A DNA stretch of 64,000 nt. Source: Splendidivirga corallicola (GTDB lineage: Bacteria; Bacteroidota; Bacteroidia; Cytophagales; Cyclobacteriaceae). Location of the stretch: the NCBI GenBank assembly GCA_030442035.1, contig JAUJEA010000003.1, positions 620,001 to 684,000 of the forward strand. Reading direction: 5' to 3'. The position numbers were made by a program, and so were the translations under genes. The notes beneath the pieces were generated by a model. The model saw only the letters and a list, made by a program, of their open reading frames with translations. It had not been told where the DNA came from and did no database searches. This document shows positions 1 to 8,045 of this stretch, piece after piece. Each line of letters starts with the position of its first letter. The stretch's first letter is position 1.

Positions 1-189
1 AGACTGAAAGTGGTCTTGGTAGAACAAGGTAGAACAAATAAATGGTTAGCCGAGAAATTGGATAAGAATACTGCTACCGTTTCTAGATGGTGTACTAATG
101 AGATGCAACCTTCATTAGAAACACTTGTTGAAATTGCGAATGTTCTTAACGTTGACGTTAAAGACCTCCTTGTTTCAACTAAAGGGTAA
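1..189 (+). CDS. XRE-family helix-turn-helix regulator (5' partial)
   Basis: The reading frame is open from the window edge to a TAA and gives 62 residues of a small Cro/C1-type DNA-binding domain. The helix-turn-helix is visible as NKWLAEKL followed by TATVSRWCTNEMQPSLETL, then a third helix and the typical LNVDVKDLL end. Family members of this size are single-domain repressors of about 65-75 residues, so only the first few residues are missing. Such proteins often regulate restriction-modification, toxin-antitoxin or mobile genes, but the neighbour it controls lies outside the window or is gone: downstream there is only an interrupted ORF on the other strand. The domain assignment is confident; the target is unknown. 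Confidence 0.85.
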   Translation, partial: RLKVVLVEQGRTNKWLAEKLDKNTATVSRWCTNEMQPSLETLVEIANVLNVDVKDLLVSTKG

Positions 190-280
190 AGGCATGGAGC
201 ATTTAGAGATAATACTACCCTTGACAATTTATCATCCTAAATTACTAACACAGAAGCTATTACTTATTTAATGAATATCC

Positions 281-568
281 CTACCTAGTTCTAAAATCGA
301 ATTCATGTTTTTCGAGTTGAGCTTCAATATCCGCTAAATCCCTTTGACGCTTATTGCGGAATTTTTAGTAAAATTTGTGATCCAGCATTCATTCCTCAGT
401 CTGTTCAATGTCCTTTTGAATTTGTGTCTTTTTTGATTTCAGTTGAGCGACATGGACCTGTTGATTCTTATCAAGATCATTCACGTGTTTTTCGCAACGA
501 AAGTTTCCATCCTCCGTGAAGATCATTAAAGACATGGCCTGGTGATCAATCGTGTTTAAAAATGTCAT
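281..568 (-). pseudogene. Interrupted small ORF with two in-frame stops
   Basis: From an ATG at 568 the minus strand encodes 59 residues up to a TGA at 389-391. The same frame continues after that stop, meets a second stop nine codons later, and then runs on to a TAG at 281. All three pieces are rich in Lys, Gln, Glu and Asp (for example QLKSKKTQIQKDIEQTEE and RDLADIEAQLEKHEF), the look of one charged helical, coiled-coil-like protein of about 95 residues. I read it as a decaying gene, but it may be a genuine 59-residue protein followed by noncoding DNA. No family is recognised. Confidence 0.35.
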
Positions 569-619
569 AGAACAAATTTGGTCAGAAGCAGGGACAGTAT
601 GTCTGTATCTTTTGCCAAC

Positions 620-2590
620 TTACCCCCATTTCTGTTCTCCGGCCTGCATAAAAAATACCTGGATGGCTTTCCCTCTGCTCAAATTCTTCAAAAGCAATAG
701 TGCATTTTTAGGAACCTGGTACTCCAGGGTTTCATCATTTGCTTTTTGTTTTCCCAGGGAAACCCACTTGTTTTTCTCCCAAAAGAAAAGCTCATAGCTA
801 TCCTCTTTCTGTACGGTATTGAAAGAATTCTGAAAAAGGTATTCCACAGACCCCAGGCGAGTAGGTTTACCCAGGTCCATTCCAAAAAATCCACCTCCTT
901 TATGGTAAGTAAAATTGCTGTGAATATCCCCGTCAAAGGCTCTCTTTACCTGATCATGTGCCTCACTATCAAAAGAGGAAAAGTAGTTTCCAATAAGTCT
1001 ATTCGCTTGCTCATCAAAAAAGGTCATTTCAGCGATTCCCATAAGGGTATCACTCCGGTAACGAACATATCGGAAGGGACCAGATTCGGATAATACAATC
1101 CGTTCGCGTTTGGAGGGTAGTTTTTGAATGGTATGTAATTCAGTGAATGCTCTGAATTCAGGATCATTGGAAGCTTCGAAACGAGCACCTACCATGTGTT
1201 TGGCCCATCTGCTTTCATTGAATCCCATGCCCATTTTGCGATAGATGATTGCCTTTTCTTTTTGAAATGTATCCGCTTTCAATATCCGGATGCTTCCATC
1301 TTTAGTTAGATAAACCGGATCATGTGCAAAACGAAAAAACCTATTTTTATAGAATACCGGTAAGTAAACTTTATCCGTCCCCAAATCCTTAAAAGTAGCT
1401 TTCCCGTTGTAGACCTCGGTCCAATCGAGTATATCCCAATCGTATTTGAGGTCCTTCCATTCGCAGAGGAAAACATACTTTCCCAATGAATCACTAACTT
1501 GTATTTCGAGATTTTTGGTGTTTAATTGGCAAATGCCCGTAATATCTCGGACATTGGAGGATTTGAAGAGATCAGGGATGTCCTGATAAGGTAAATCGGA
1601 AAAGGGATATCGAATTTTTCTATAGGTGTGCATATAGATCTTACCCACCTTGTTGGCCTGGCTGACCAATTCATCTTTAAAGTAACTCGTGTTCCTCTCA
1701 GGGTCCGACCAGGTACCTAAAAAGCCAATGGCTTTTCCCTCCCCAGAAGGCAGCACATTCCAGGAAGTGTTTCGGTGTAGGTAACAACTACTTAAGGGGA
1801 TTCCCTGCGAGCGAAAGACATAAACCGTCAAATTACACATGTCCGAACAGGCTCCAATTTTCCCTTTGAGCAGGTGATCCAGTTTCAGGTCTGGAAAATG
1901 CCGGATCGTATAATAATTGTTCTTAAACCATTTCAAGCTATCATTTAACCTTTTCGCCGCTAACACCACGTCCATTAAGCCCTCATCAGCTATCCACGCA
2001 TATTCTTCAAACAGCCTTTTTCGCCAGACTTGTAAAGGCTCATTTGTCGCTCGGTAGGGAAGAATAAACTCGCAGAATTCATCAAAACTTAATTGCCTTG
2101 CCCAGGACCGCTCCTTCCATACTTTAAAGGCATAGTCGATGTTCTCTATTAGGTAATCAGCCGTAATCACATCCATATCATATACCTTTGGCAGGCTTGA
2201 CAAATTGAGTTCTCCCCGCTTATTGTAGATGGTGTCCCAATACTTCTCAATATCATTGGGATTATTCCCTTCCGGCCAGAAGGCCTGGGCATCTGTCACC
2301 GGAGGTTCCTGGGCTTGATAGAGGGAATCCAGTTTATCGAAAAGAACCGCATGTTTTTCGATGGACTCCTGCCTATAAGAATACTTGTTGTCCATATTGG
2401 CAATCAAAAAATAAGCTGCCCTTAGTTTTTCTTCCTGACCTGTTTTTTGATAATGGACGATACATTCTTCCAGTTCAGCCCGTGCCCCAGCTCTTTCCAA
2501 AACCCTCAATACTTCTTTTGGGGGGCTATTCTGGCAGGAAAATAAAATGAGCAGCACATAGATCTGGTTGAGTTTTTTGAAAGAAAACAT
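620..2590 (-). CDS. Lipoprotein with transglutaminase-like and discoidin-like domains
   Basis: A 656-residue exported lipoprotein: the N-terminus has a short hydrophobic stretch ending in a lipobox (LILFSC, Cys19), so it should be anchored in a membrane facing the periplasm or surface. The middle (about residues 230-300) carries a transglutaminase/protease-like core with a candidate nucleophile in GACSDMCNLTVYVFRSQGIP and a later His in LHRNTSWNV; a third acid residue is not obvious. The last 130 residues look like a carbohydrate-binding F5/8 (discoidin) fold: a segment around AFDGDIHSNF, then GGGFFGMDLGKP and a strand-rich end. Similar architectures occur in gut and marine Bacteroidota, where a papain-like fold processes peptides or glycans. 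Substrate unknown. It stands alone, with no operon partner. Confidence 0.7.
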   Translation of the reverse strand: MFSFKKLNQIYVLLILFSCQNSPPKEVLRVLERAGARAELEECIVHYQKTGQEEKLRAAYFLIANMDNKYSYRQESIEKHAVLFDKLDSLYQAQEPPVTDAQAFWPEGNNPNDIEKYWDTIYNKRGELNLSSLPKVYDMDVITADYLIENIDYAFKVWKERSWARQLSFDEFCEFILPYRATNEPLQVWRKRLFEEYAWIADEGLMDVVLAAKRLNDSLKWFKNNYYTIRHFPDLKLDHLLKGKIGACSDMCNLTVYVFRSQGIPLSSCYLHRNTSWNVLPSGEGKAIGFLGTWSDPERNTSYFKDELVSQANKVGKIYMHTYRKIRYPFSDLPYQDIPDLFKSSNVRDITGICQLNTKNLEIQVSDSLGKYVFLCEWKDLKYDWDILDWTEVYNGKATFKDLGTDKVYLPVFYKNRFFRFAHDPVYLTKDGSIRILKADTFQKEKAIIYRKMGMGFNESRWAKHMVGARFEASNDPEFRAFTELHTIQKLPSKRERIVLSESGPFRYVRYRSDTLMGIAEMTFFDEQANRLIGNYFSSFDSEAHDQVKRAFDGDIHSNFTYHKGGGFFGMDLGKPTRLGSVEYLFQNSFNTVQKEDSYELFFWEKNKWVSLGKQKANDETLEYQVPKNALLLLKNLSRGKAIQVFFMQAGEQKWG

Positions 2591-2835
2591 AGGGTAAAAG
2601 GTTGATTAGCTGTATTTTAATTCGCAATATGCTTTTTTCTTTTTAGAAATGGTATTATTTTTAAAAAAAACCGAATCAACCTTTGACCAGTGGGACCTGC
2701 TTCCCGAAAATGATGTTACCAGCTAATGCAGAAATCGTGCAGTATTTCAAAAGAAAAAGGGTTGTTTGGATCGAAAACAATGGTTTATTTTTTGTAAAAC
2801 ATGATTTTTTTATTTCTAACTAATAACTCTTAAAC

Positions 2836-3693
2836 ATGATGAACAAATCTTTTAAAAGCAAATTGATTCTCGCCTTCTTCGGGCTGGCCTTTTTTGCTTT
2901 CTTTCAAAGCTGTGGTGATGAAGACCGAGTTCAACCAGCTGAGGTATCCTTAGGGGATATGGATGTAGTTTCCAGCGAAATTTTAAAAGACGCTGATGCT
3001 CCTTTGTATGCTGATTTGATGCAGCAATATGGATTTAAGAATGGCAGGTCCAGTGATCCCTATTGGAGCCAGGTGGATTTGCGGTTCGAACATGCAGTGA
3101 TCAGTGAAATGTCCGATGGAAACAGAATCGTACAAGTCCCGGTTTTTCAAAAGGAATATGATCAAGATCGGTTGCAAACGCAAATCTTAACCCTGATAGA
3201 AGAGGAAGGATTCGACAAGAGTTTTTTACTGACGGTTGACTTGGAAAACAGTGCGCAAACGATTGAGAACAAAGAAGATTTTCAATCGAATCTGTTCAGT
3301 GGAACAATCATGCTGCACAGTTTTCAAAATGCAGAGATGACCGATTTATTGGGTTTCAAACTACAAAAAGGTAAAACGGTGGCCTACCTAGAAAAGGTAG
3401 AAGGATTCAGCAGTTCTGATCTGGCTGGTGGTCGAATGGCCCGATCTGGAGGATGGAGTGAAACCTGGCAACAAATAAAAGATTGCTGGAATACTCCCGG
3501 CGTACAGGATAGGATCGTTAATACAGGCATTTTTGGTGCGGCCTGTGCGGCATCTGTTAACATCTCAATTGCTGCCGCACCTGAAACCGCAGGTGCCAGT
3601 ATGGTATTGGCTGTTATTGCCTGTGGTAATGCTGTTAAGTCAAGCCTGCTCATGGGAGCGTACATGCGGCAGGTGGGTTGTTTCGTAAATTAA
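2836..3693 (+). CDS. Lipoprotein with a small-residue-rich, Cys-containing C-terminal tail
   Basis: 285 residues with a lipobox (FFQSC, Cys26), so probably membrane-anchored. Residues 27-195 are a soluble domain of no recognised family. The last 88 residues differ sharply in composition: two Gly-Gly pairs (198-199 and 205-206), then an Ala/Gly/Ile/Val-rich hydrophobic segment with four cysteines (217, 237, 263, 282) ending in CFVN. This resembles the mature part of bacteriocin-like peptides after a GG leader, but the fusion to a lipoprotein is unusual and the likeness is only compositional. The gene is followed after 7 bp by a 59-residue membrane protein and then by an O-antigen-ligase-like gene, so the three probably form one transcript. 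Function unknown. Confidence 0.65.
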   Translation: MMNKSFKSKLILAFFGLAFFAFFQSCGDEDRVQPAEVSLGDMDVVSSEILKDADAPLYADLMQQYGFKNGRSSDPYWSQVDLRFEHAVISEMSDGNRIVQVPVFQKEYDQDRLQTQILTLIEEEGFDKSFLLTVDLENSAQTIENKEDFQSNLFSGTIMLHSFQNAEMTDLLGFKLQKGKTVAYLEKVEGFSSSDLAGGRMARSGGWSETWQQIKDCWNTPGVQDRIVNTGIFGAACAASVNISIAAAPETAGASMVLAVIACGNAVKSSLLMGAYMRQVGCFVN

Positions 3694-3700
3694 TAACAAT

Positions 3701-3880
3701 ATGGAAGATACAATGGATATGTATATGTGGGGGGTTTTTACCCTGGCATTGATCTATCTGGCCTATCGAACCCATAAGACCCGTAAAGGCAAGGTTCGAA
3801 AGTTCAGTATATTGATCTCTTTGGGCGTTGCACTGGGACTGATCATCAGTTCTGCCGTGATAGGCTACTTCCTCTTTTGA
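3701..3880 (+). CDS. Small two-helix membrane protein (59 aa)
   Basis: A complete ATG-TGA frame of 59 residues. It starts 7 bp after the stop of the upstream lipoprotein and ends 7 bp before the ATG of the O-antigen-ligase-like gene, spacing typical of an operon member. Two hydrophobic segments can be seen: about residues 9-20 (MWGVFTLALIYLAY) and 38-58 (ILISLGVALGLIISSAVIGYF). They are separated by a strongly basic loop (RTHKTRKGKVRK), which by the positive-inside rule should be cytoplasmic. No family is recognised. It could be an immunity-like or chaperone-like partner of the upstream protein, which is inference from position only. Confidence 0.65.
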   Translation: MEDTMDMYMWGVFTLALIYLAYRTHKTRKGKVRKFSILISLGVALGLIISSAVIGYFLF

Positions 3881-3887
3881 GGCAACA

Positions 3888-5642
3888 ATGTTGAGCAGAA
3901 GAACATTAAATAATCTGGTATTTGCGCTCCCATTCGGGAGCGTTTTTTTTATTTATGAGGATTGGTTGCTTGGACCGGGAAGTGGTCAATATTATGCTTT
4001 CATAGTTTTGTGTCTAGTCCCTTCAACCCATCTTATAATAATGCAGGTCCGACAGAAACCCACACCCCATAAATTGTTGTTCAGGCCAACTGATCTTTAT
4101 ATCTTTCTGCTAGCGCTTTTTTGGATAATATCCTACTATTTCTCAGGAAGCTCTCAAGGACACATTGGATTCACCTTCTTGGTGGCTTCCATTGCCTATT
4201 ATGTTTGTTTTCGAAGCTTTAAGGATGTAGACAAGACTGATTCCTTCCGATGCCTTGCTTTTATCATTCCGGGAGTTCTGCAATCACTCTTTGTTTTTGC
4301 ACAGTACTTTGACCTTGTAAATTCCTTTGGAACATTTGAACTAAGCGGCACATTCATCAATCCTGGCCCTTTGGGGATATACCTAGGTATTTGTTTACTA
4401 CCCAGCCTTTATCAAACGATAAAGACGTCTCACCCGAACATCCGAAATATACTATTTATCTGTTCCGGAGTAATCTCTCTGGCCTTGCTATCAAGCTTCT
4501 CCCGAACGGCTTATATCGCTCTGCTGTTCAGTTTTCCGTTCGTGTTTTGGCCATGGGAGAAGCTTAGAAAATTTCTGTTACCGGGAATTGCTATGCTCTT
4601 ACTTGCAGGAGCTACACTCTGGATGCTCAAACCAGATTCAGCGCAGGGAAGGATCTACCATTATTGGATTTCCATTCAAGCCTTAACAGAAAATCCTTTG
4701 ACCGGTTCAGGAGCAGGGCAATTTGCCAGGGTCTATAATGACTACCAAAGGCAGTTTTTTTATGATCAACCTGATTCAAGATTTGCGTCCCTGGCAGACG
4801 ATCATGGAATTAGTTTCAATGCTTTTCTACAGATTGGAATTGAGTATGGAATGATCGGCCTGGTTTTGGTGCTCGGTGCTGTCTTTACGGTCTTTCAAAA
4901 CAATGCTGGCAAGTCCCTGTTACCCTCCAGGAGGCTCCATGTTGCTATGCTCAGTTTTATCCTTTTGGCGGGCATGAGTTCCTACACCTTCAGTATTCCA
5001 GTGATTTGGTTATCTTTTCTTTGGGCCCTGACGATCTTGTCCGAAGATCAAAGGGTAATTTTCCGTATTCCTCTTTCAGCTTCCTTGCTTTGGCTCTTTT
5101 CTGGCCTGGCAATAGTAGTGTTTCTTTTGCTCTTGTTTTTAGGAGGTAGACAACTCACTAATGCAAAAGCATGGGAACAAAACACGGAATCAATCAATGA
5201 TCAGAACCGCACGGAGAACCTGACCTTGTATGAGGGTTGGTATTCCCACTTGAAGGCTTATCCTTCTTTTCTGTATAACTACGCCTTTGAGTTAAGTGAA
5301 GCAAGAGAATTAGAGAAAAGTAATTTGCTCTTGATGCAGGCCAATAAGGCAGGATTGAACAATATGGATTTACATTTGAGATTGGGTTACAATTATTATC
5401 AAATGGGCTTATATGATAGAGCACTTATTCATTTTCAATATGCCCGTCACTTAACACCAGTTCGGCTTTCTCCAAGATATTGGCTGGTAAAAACCTTTGA
5501 GGCTCAAGGCAAGAAAGATATGGCTACTAGTGAGGCTAGGGATCTACTAAACCTGGAGGTAAAAGTTTCCTCTTTTAAAGCCGATTATATCCGAAATGAA
5601 ATTAGAAAATACCTAATTGAATCTGGTTCTGTTCTGAAATAA
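3888..5642 (+). CDS. O-antigen ligase (WaaL/Wzy-like) family membrane protein with C-terminal TPRs
   Basis: 584 residues. About the first 430 form a polytopic membrane protein with ten or more hydrophobic segments and the signature of the Wzy_C/O-antigen ligase family: a large loop around residues 255-310 with NPLTGSGAGQFARVYNDYQ, and an upstream FSRTAYIAL segment. The remaining residues form a soluble tail with at least two tetratricopeptide-like repeats (LHLRLGYNYYQMGLYDRALIHFQ). Family members transfer or polymerise lipid-linked glycans, and some glycosylate proteins. No glycan biosynthesis genes lie nearby; its neighbours are a lipoprotein with an odd tail and a microprotein, so this copy may modify or export the product of those genes. 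The first 20 codons contain a textbook intrinsic terminator, described separately. Confidence 0.8.
   Translation: MLSRRTLNNLVFALPFGSVFFIYEDWLLGPGSGQYYAFIVLCLVPSTHLIIMQVRQKPTPHKLLFRPTDLYIFLLALFWIISYYFSGSSQGHIGFTFLVASIAYYVCFRSFKDVDKTDSFRCLAFIIPGVLQSLFVFAQYFDLVNSFGTFELSGTFINPGPLGIYLGICLLPSLYQTIKTSHPNIRNILFICSGVISLALLSSFSRTAYIALLFSFPFVFWPWEKLRKFLLPGIAMLLLAGATLWMLKPDSAQGRIYHYWISIQALTENPLTGSGAGQFARVYNDYQRQFFYDQPDSRFASLADDHGISFNAFLQIGIEYGMIGLVLVLGAVFTVFQNNAGKSLLPSRRLHVAMLSFILLAGMSSYTFSIPVIWLSFLWALTILSEDQRVIFRIPLSASLLWLFSGLAIVVFLLLLFLGGRQLTNAKAWEQNTESINDQNRTENLTLYEGWYSHLKAYPSFLYNYAFELSEARELEKSNLLLMQANKAGLNNMDLHLRLGYNYYQMGLYDRALIHFQYARHLTPVRLSPRYWLVKTFEAQGKKDMATSEARDLLNLEVKVSSFKADYIRNEIRKYLIESGSVLK
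3925..3950 (+). terminator. Intrinsic-terminator-like hairpin inside the start of the O-antigen ligase-like gene
   Basis: A perfect 7-bp GC-rich stem (CGCTCCC with GGGAGCG, four-base loop ATTC) is followed directly by eight T residues. It lies 37 bp after the ATG, inside the reading frame, and is in the transcribed orientation. It could be an attenuator that translation must open, or the end of the two upstream genes' transcript. Confidence 0.7.
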
Positions 5643-5919
5643 AATAGTCACCAGAAAAACCAGCTCAATTAAGTAGGGGCTTACCTCGCATTTAAAAAGT
5701 GTAAGTTCATGTCCAGGAGGCAACTACTGTCAAAAACTACAGAAGGGAAGCAATCATTTCTTTGAGGGAAATGGCATGAATTTCAATTATCCGATTTTTG
5801 AATACACCTGCTCAGGAGATTTGTCACAAATTTCTTCAATAAAATTGATACTTCTCATTGAAATTGCGTCCAGAATTTCATAATATTTCAAATCATTTAA
5901 AACCCCAAACGTTACCACT

Positions 5920-6429
5920 ATGTCAAAAAATTTATCAATGTTATTCTGTGCTTTTTTTATAGCCGGAATATGCACCGCCCAGGATAAAAAGGCGCTGGAT
6001 TACAAAGAGCTTCAGAATAAGCTGCCAAGCAGCATTAAGGGTTATACCCAGGAAGGAGACGCTGACGGAGGAAGTATGGAGATGAACGGTCAATCATGGT
6101 CAATGGCTTCAAAGTCGTATAAAAATGGTAATAAAAAAATGGATATCAGTATCATTGATTATCACACAGCCCTTGCCATTTTTACACAATCAACAGTTAT
6201 CTGGAATTCTGCCATGTCATTTGAAAATGATGACGAAAAGGTTGGGACAACAACCGTAGACGGTTTCAATGGTTGGGAGCAATATGACAAAAAGGACAAT
6301 TCCAGCACACTGGCCTTTGGCGTGCATGATCGCTATTTGGTCACCATTGAATTGAGTGATGAAAACGTAAATTTCGCTAAGTCAGTAGCAACTGAATTAG
6401 GCCTGGGAGGGCTGCCTAAAGCTAATTAA
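5920..6429 (+). CDS. Exported protein of unknown function (169 aa)
   Basis: The N-terminus is a clear signal peptide (LFCAFFIAGICTAQ, cleavage expected before QDKK), so the mature protein is periplasmic or secreted, with about 150 residues. The rest is polar and strand-rich and includes a Gly/Met-rich patch (GDADGGSMEMNGQSWSMASK). It ends in LATELGLGGLPKAN-like small residues. I recognise no family; the general plan resembles small exported domains of Bacteroidota whose structure is unknown. It is a single-gene unit: 277 bp separate it from the upstream gene and 295 bp from the convergent DUF547 gene. The ATG is the first in the frame and gives a well-formed signal peptide. Confidence 0.6.
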   Translation: MSKNLSMLFCAFFIAGICTAQDKKALDYKELQNKLPSSIKGYTQEGDADGGSMEMNGQSWSMASKSYKNGNKKMDISIIDYHTALAIFTQSTVIWNSAMSFENDDEKVGTTTVDGFNGWEQYDKKDNSSTLAFGVHDRYLVTIELSDENVNFAKSVATELGLGGLPKAN

Positions 6430-6724
6430 TTCACAATATTAGATCACCTAAAAACAAGGCATATTAGGATAAATTAGTAAAATGACATAAAGCTGTTTTT
6501 GTTATTCACAGGTCCTGCTGGATATTTTGTTAAGTATTTTCTGTTGGTACTGAGATCGTCCCTGAGGAATTATATTGTTCATTAGTTATTGTGATAAATA
6601 TTAAATGTATGGCATCTTAAATATCCAAGCGTAATTCAAAAGATTTAGTCTCTACTAATCTTTCATATATTTCGACTTAAACACCTAAACACTCCCGCAC
6701 TTCAACACAATACCACAGATCTTT

Positions 6725-7525
6725 CTATTGGCAATTAAGACCCCAATCATATTTCAAATAAGAAACATCAGCGTCCTCATCAATAGTAACCTTTGAATAT
6801 CGATTCAGGAAATTGATCAATGAACCTTTCTTGGTAAAATCACCTTTGAACCAACTGAAAATTTTGGAGATTTTCAATTTCTCACTGGAAATTTCATTCT
6901 TTCTGTTGTCATTGATGAAGTCAATGGCCTGGTCTTCCAACTGACTTTCCAATTTTTCAGGTGTATAGGCCTCATTCCTTAAACGAGGACAGGAAAAAGA
7001 CGCACAGACAATAGCAAAATGGATCCTTGGTTCGTCGAATTTTTTCCTCAGGATCTTATGCTCTATAATGTCAAGGCTTATTGGTTCTCCACCAATTTCA
7101 AAAAATTTCTTATGCCAAACGGTGTTGATACCTGGAACATACAGTTTAGGATGTAGCTCCGTTATACTTTTGAGAGGGTAATTATCTAAAATCAATTCCA
7201 CGGTAAATGCGTTGTAAGCATTGATCCAATAAGCCAACTGTTGCTCACGAGTCCATGTTTCGGGGTCCGGGGCATGATGACTCAGGGTAGATAGATATTG
7301 CTGCAACTGGCCCCTGTCTTTCAAAAAACTTTTATAGTTTACCTCTCCTGATTTTGAGACGTGTTTTGCCAGAAGCTTATTCCATAAATGGTGATCCACA
7401 TGGCTGGAACCGGAAGCAGGCGCTTCATAGTATCCACAACCCATACAAAGAAAGAAGCATAGCAGCAATGAAACCTTTTTAATATTCCTGCTTAATGGTA
7501 GTTCAGAATAAATCCAATTTATCAT
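6725..7525 (-). CDS. DUF547 domain lipoprotein
   Basis: 266 residues with a lipobox (FFLCMGC, Cys30). The mature part matches the DUF547 family: a VNYKSFL start, the conserved QLAYWINAYNAFTVELIL motif near residues 95-112, a central LDIIEHKILRK and the FAIVCASFSCPRLRNEAY motif. Members are found across Bacteroidota, Proteobacteria and eukaryotes. The fold is thought to be related to papain-like or transglutaminase-like proteins, but no activity is established. The gene is monocistronic and divergent from the antiporter gene across 520 bp. The family assignment is firm; the function is not known. Confidence 0.85.
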   Translation of the reverse strand: MINWIYSELPLSRNIKKVSLLLCFFLCMGCGYYEAPASGSSHVDHHLWNKLLAKHVSKSGEVNYKSFLKDRGQLQQYLSTLSHHAPDPETWTREQQLAYWINAYNAFTVELILDNYPLKSITELHPKLYVPGINTVWHKKFFEIGGEPISLDIIEHKILRKKFDEPRIHFAIVCASFSCPRLRNEAYTPEKLESQLEDQAIDFINDNRKNEISSEKLKISKIFSWFKGDFTKKGSLINFLNRYSKVTIDEDADVSYLKYDWGLNCQ

Positions 7526-8045
7526 TTTTCACAAAAAATATAACCACCTCGTTCAAACGTTTAATATGATAAACAAGTTCGAATCAATTCTTACAATTAG
7601 ACATTTATAAGAAAGCTCTCCGCTAATTTTTAGTTCCATATGTCAGATTGTTTACCGATAAAAGTAAGTCTATGGCAAAAAACGGATTTCTTTCACTAAC
7701 TATTAAAAGTTGATTCATAAAAGTTTGCATTCAGCATCTTAAACTAAAATTATAGGCCATGATTTCGCAGGTCTATCAGCTTCTTCCAAAACACTTAAAC
7801 TCAAGCTTCTAGATCACCTGTCTAAAAAATTGTACAATTCAAATGCCTTTCTTTGTTATAGTTTTCCGGTAATTTTTACTATTTTGAAAGCTTAAAGAAA
7901 GTTGAGATTGGATAACTTAGAAAATTTTCATGTGTTCATTTTTCTAAATTGTTTTTGCCATTTAAGGTGTATAATTTTTTTATAGTCCTTTCAATGAGAT
8001 AAAATCATTTTAGCAATTTTTTAGGAAATCCCCAGAAGCATAGGA
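7526..8045. other. 520-bp divergent intergenic region
   Basis: AT-rich DNA between the DUF547 gene (minus) and the antiporter gene (plus). No ORF above about 25 codons, no hairpin and no RNA gene was seen. It presumably holds the two divergent promoters, but no clear TTTG/TAnnTTTG pair was found. Confidence 0.5.

Noticed and set aside
746..1093. 115-codon plus-strand frame
   Set aside because: Antisense to the transglutaminase-like lipoprotein, whose domains and signal peptide are clear.
5787..5975. 62-codon minus-strand frame with a protein-like sequence
   Set aside because: It overlaps the start and signal peptide of the convincing exported protein at 5920 on the other strand and has no family or promoter.
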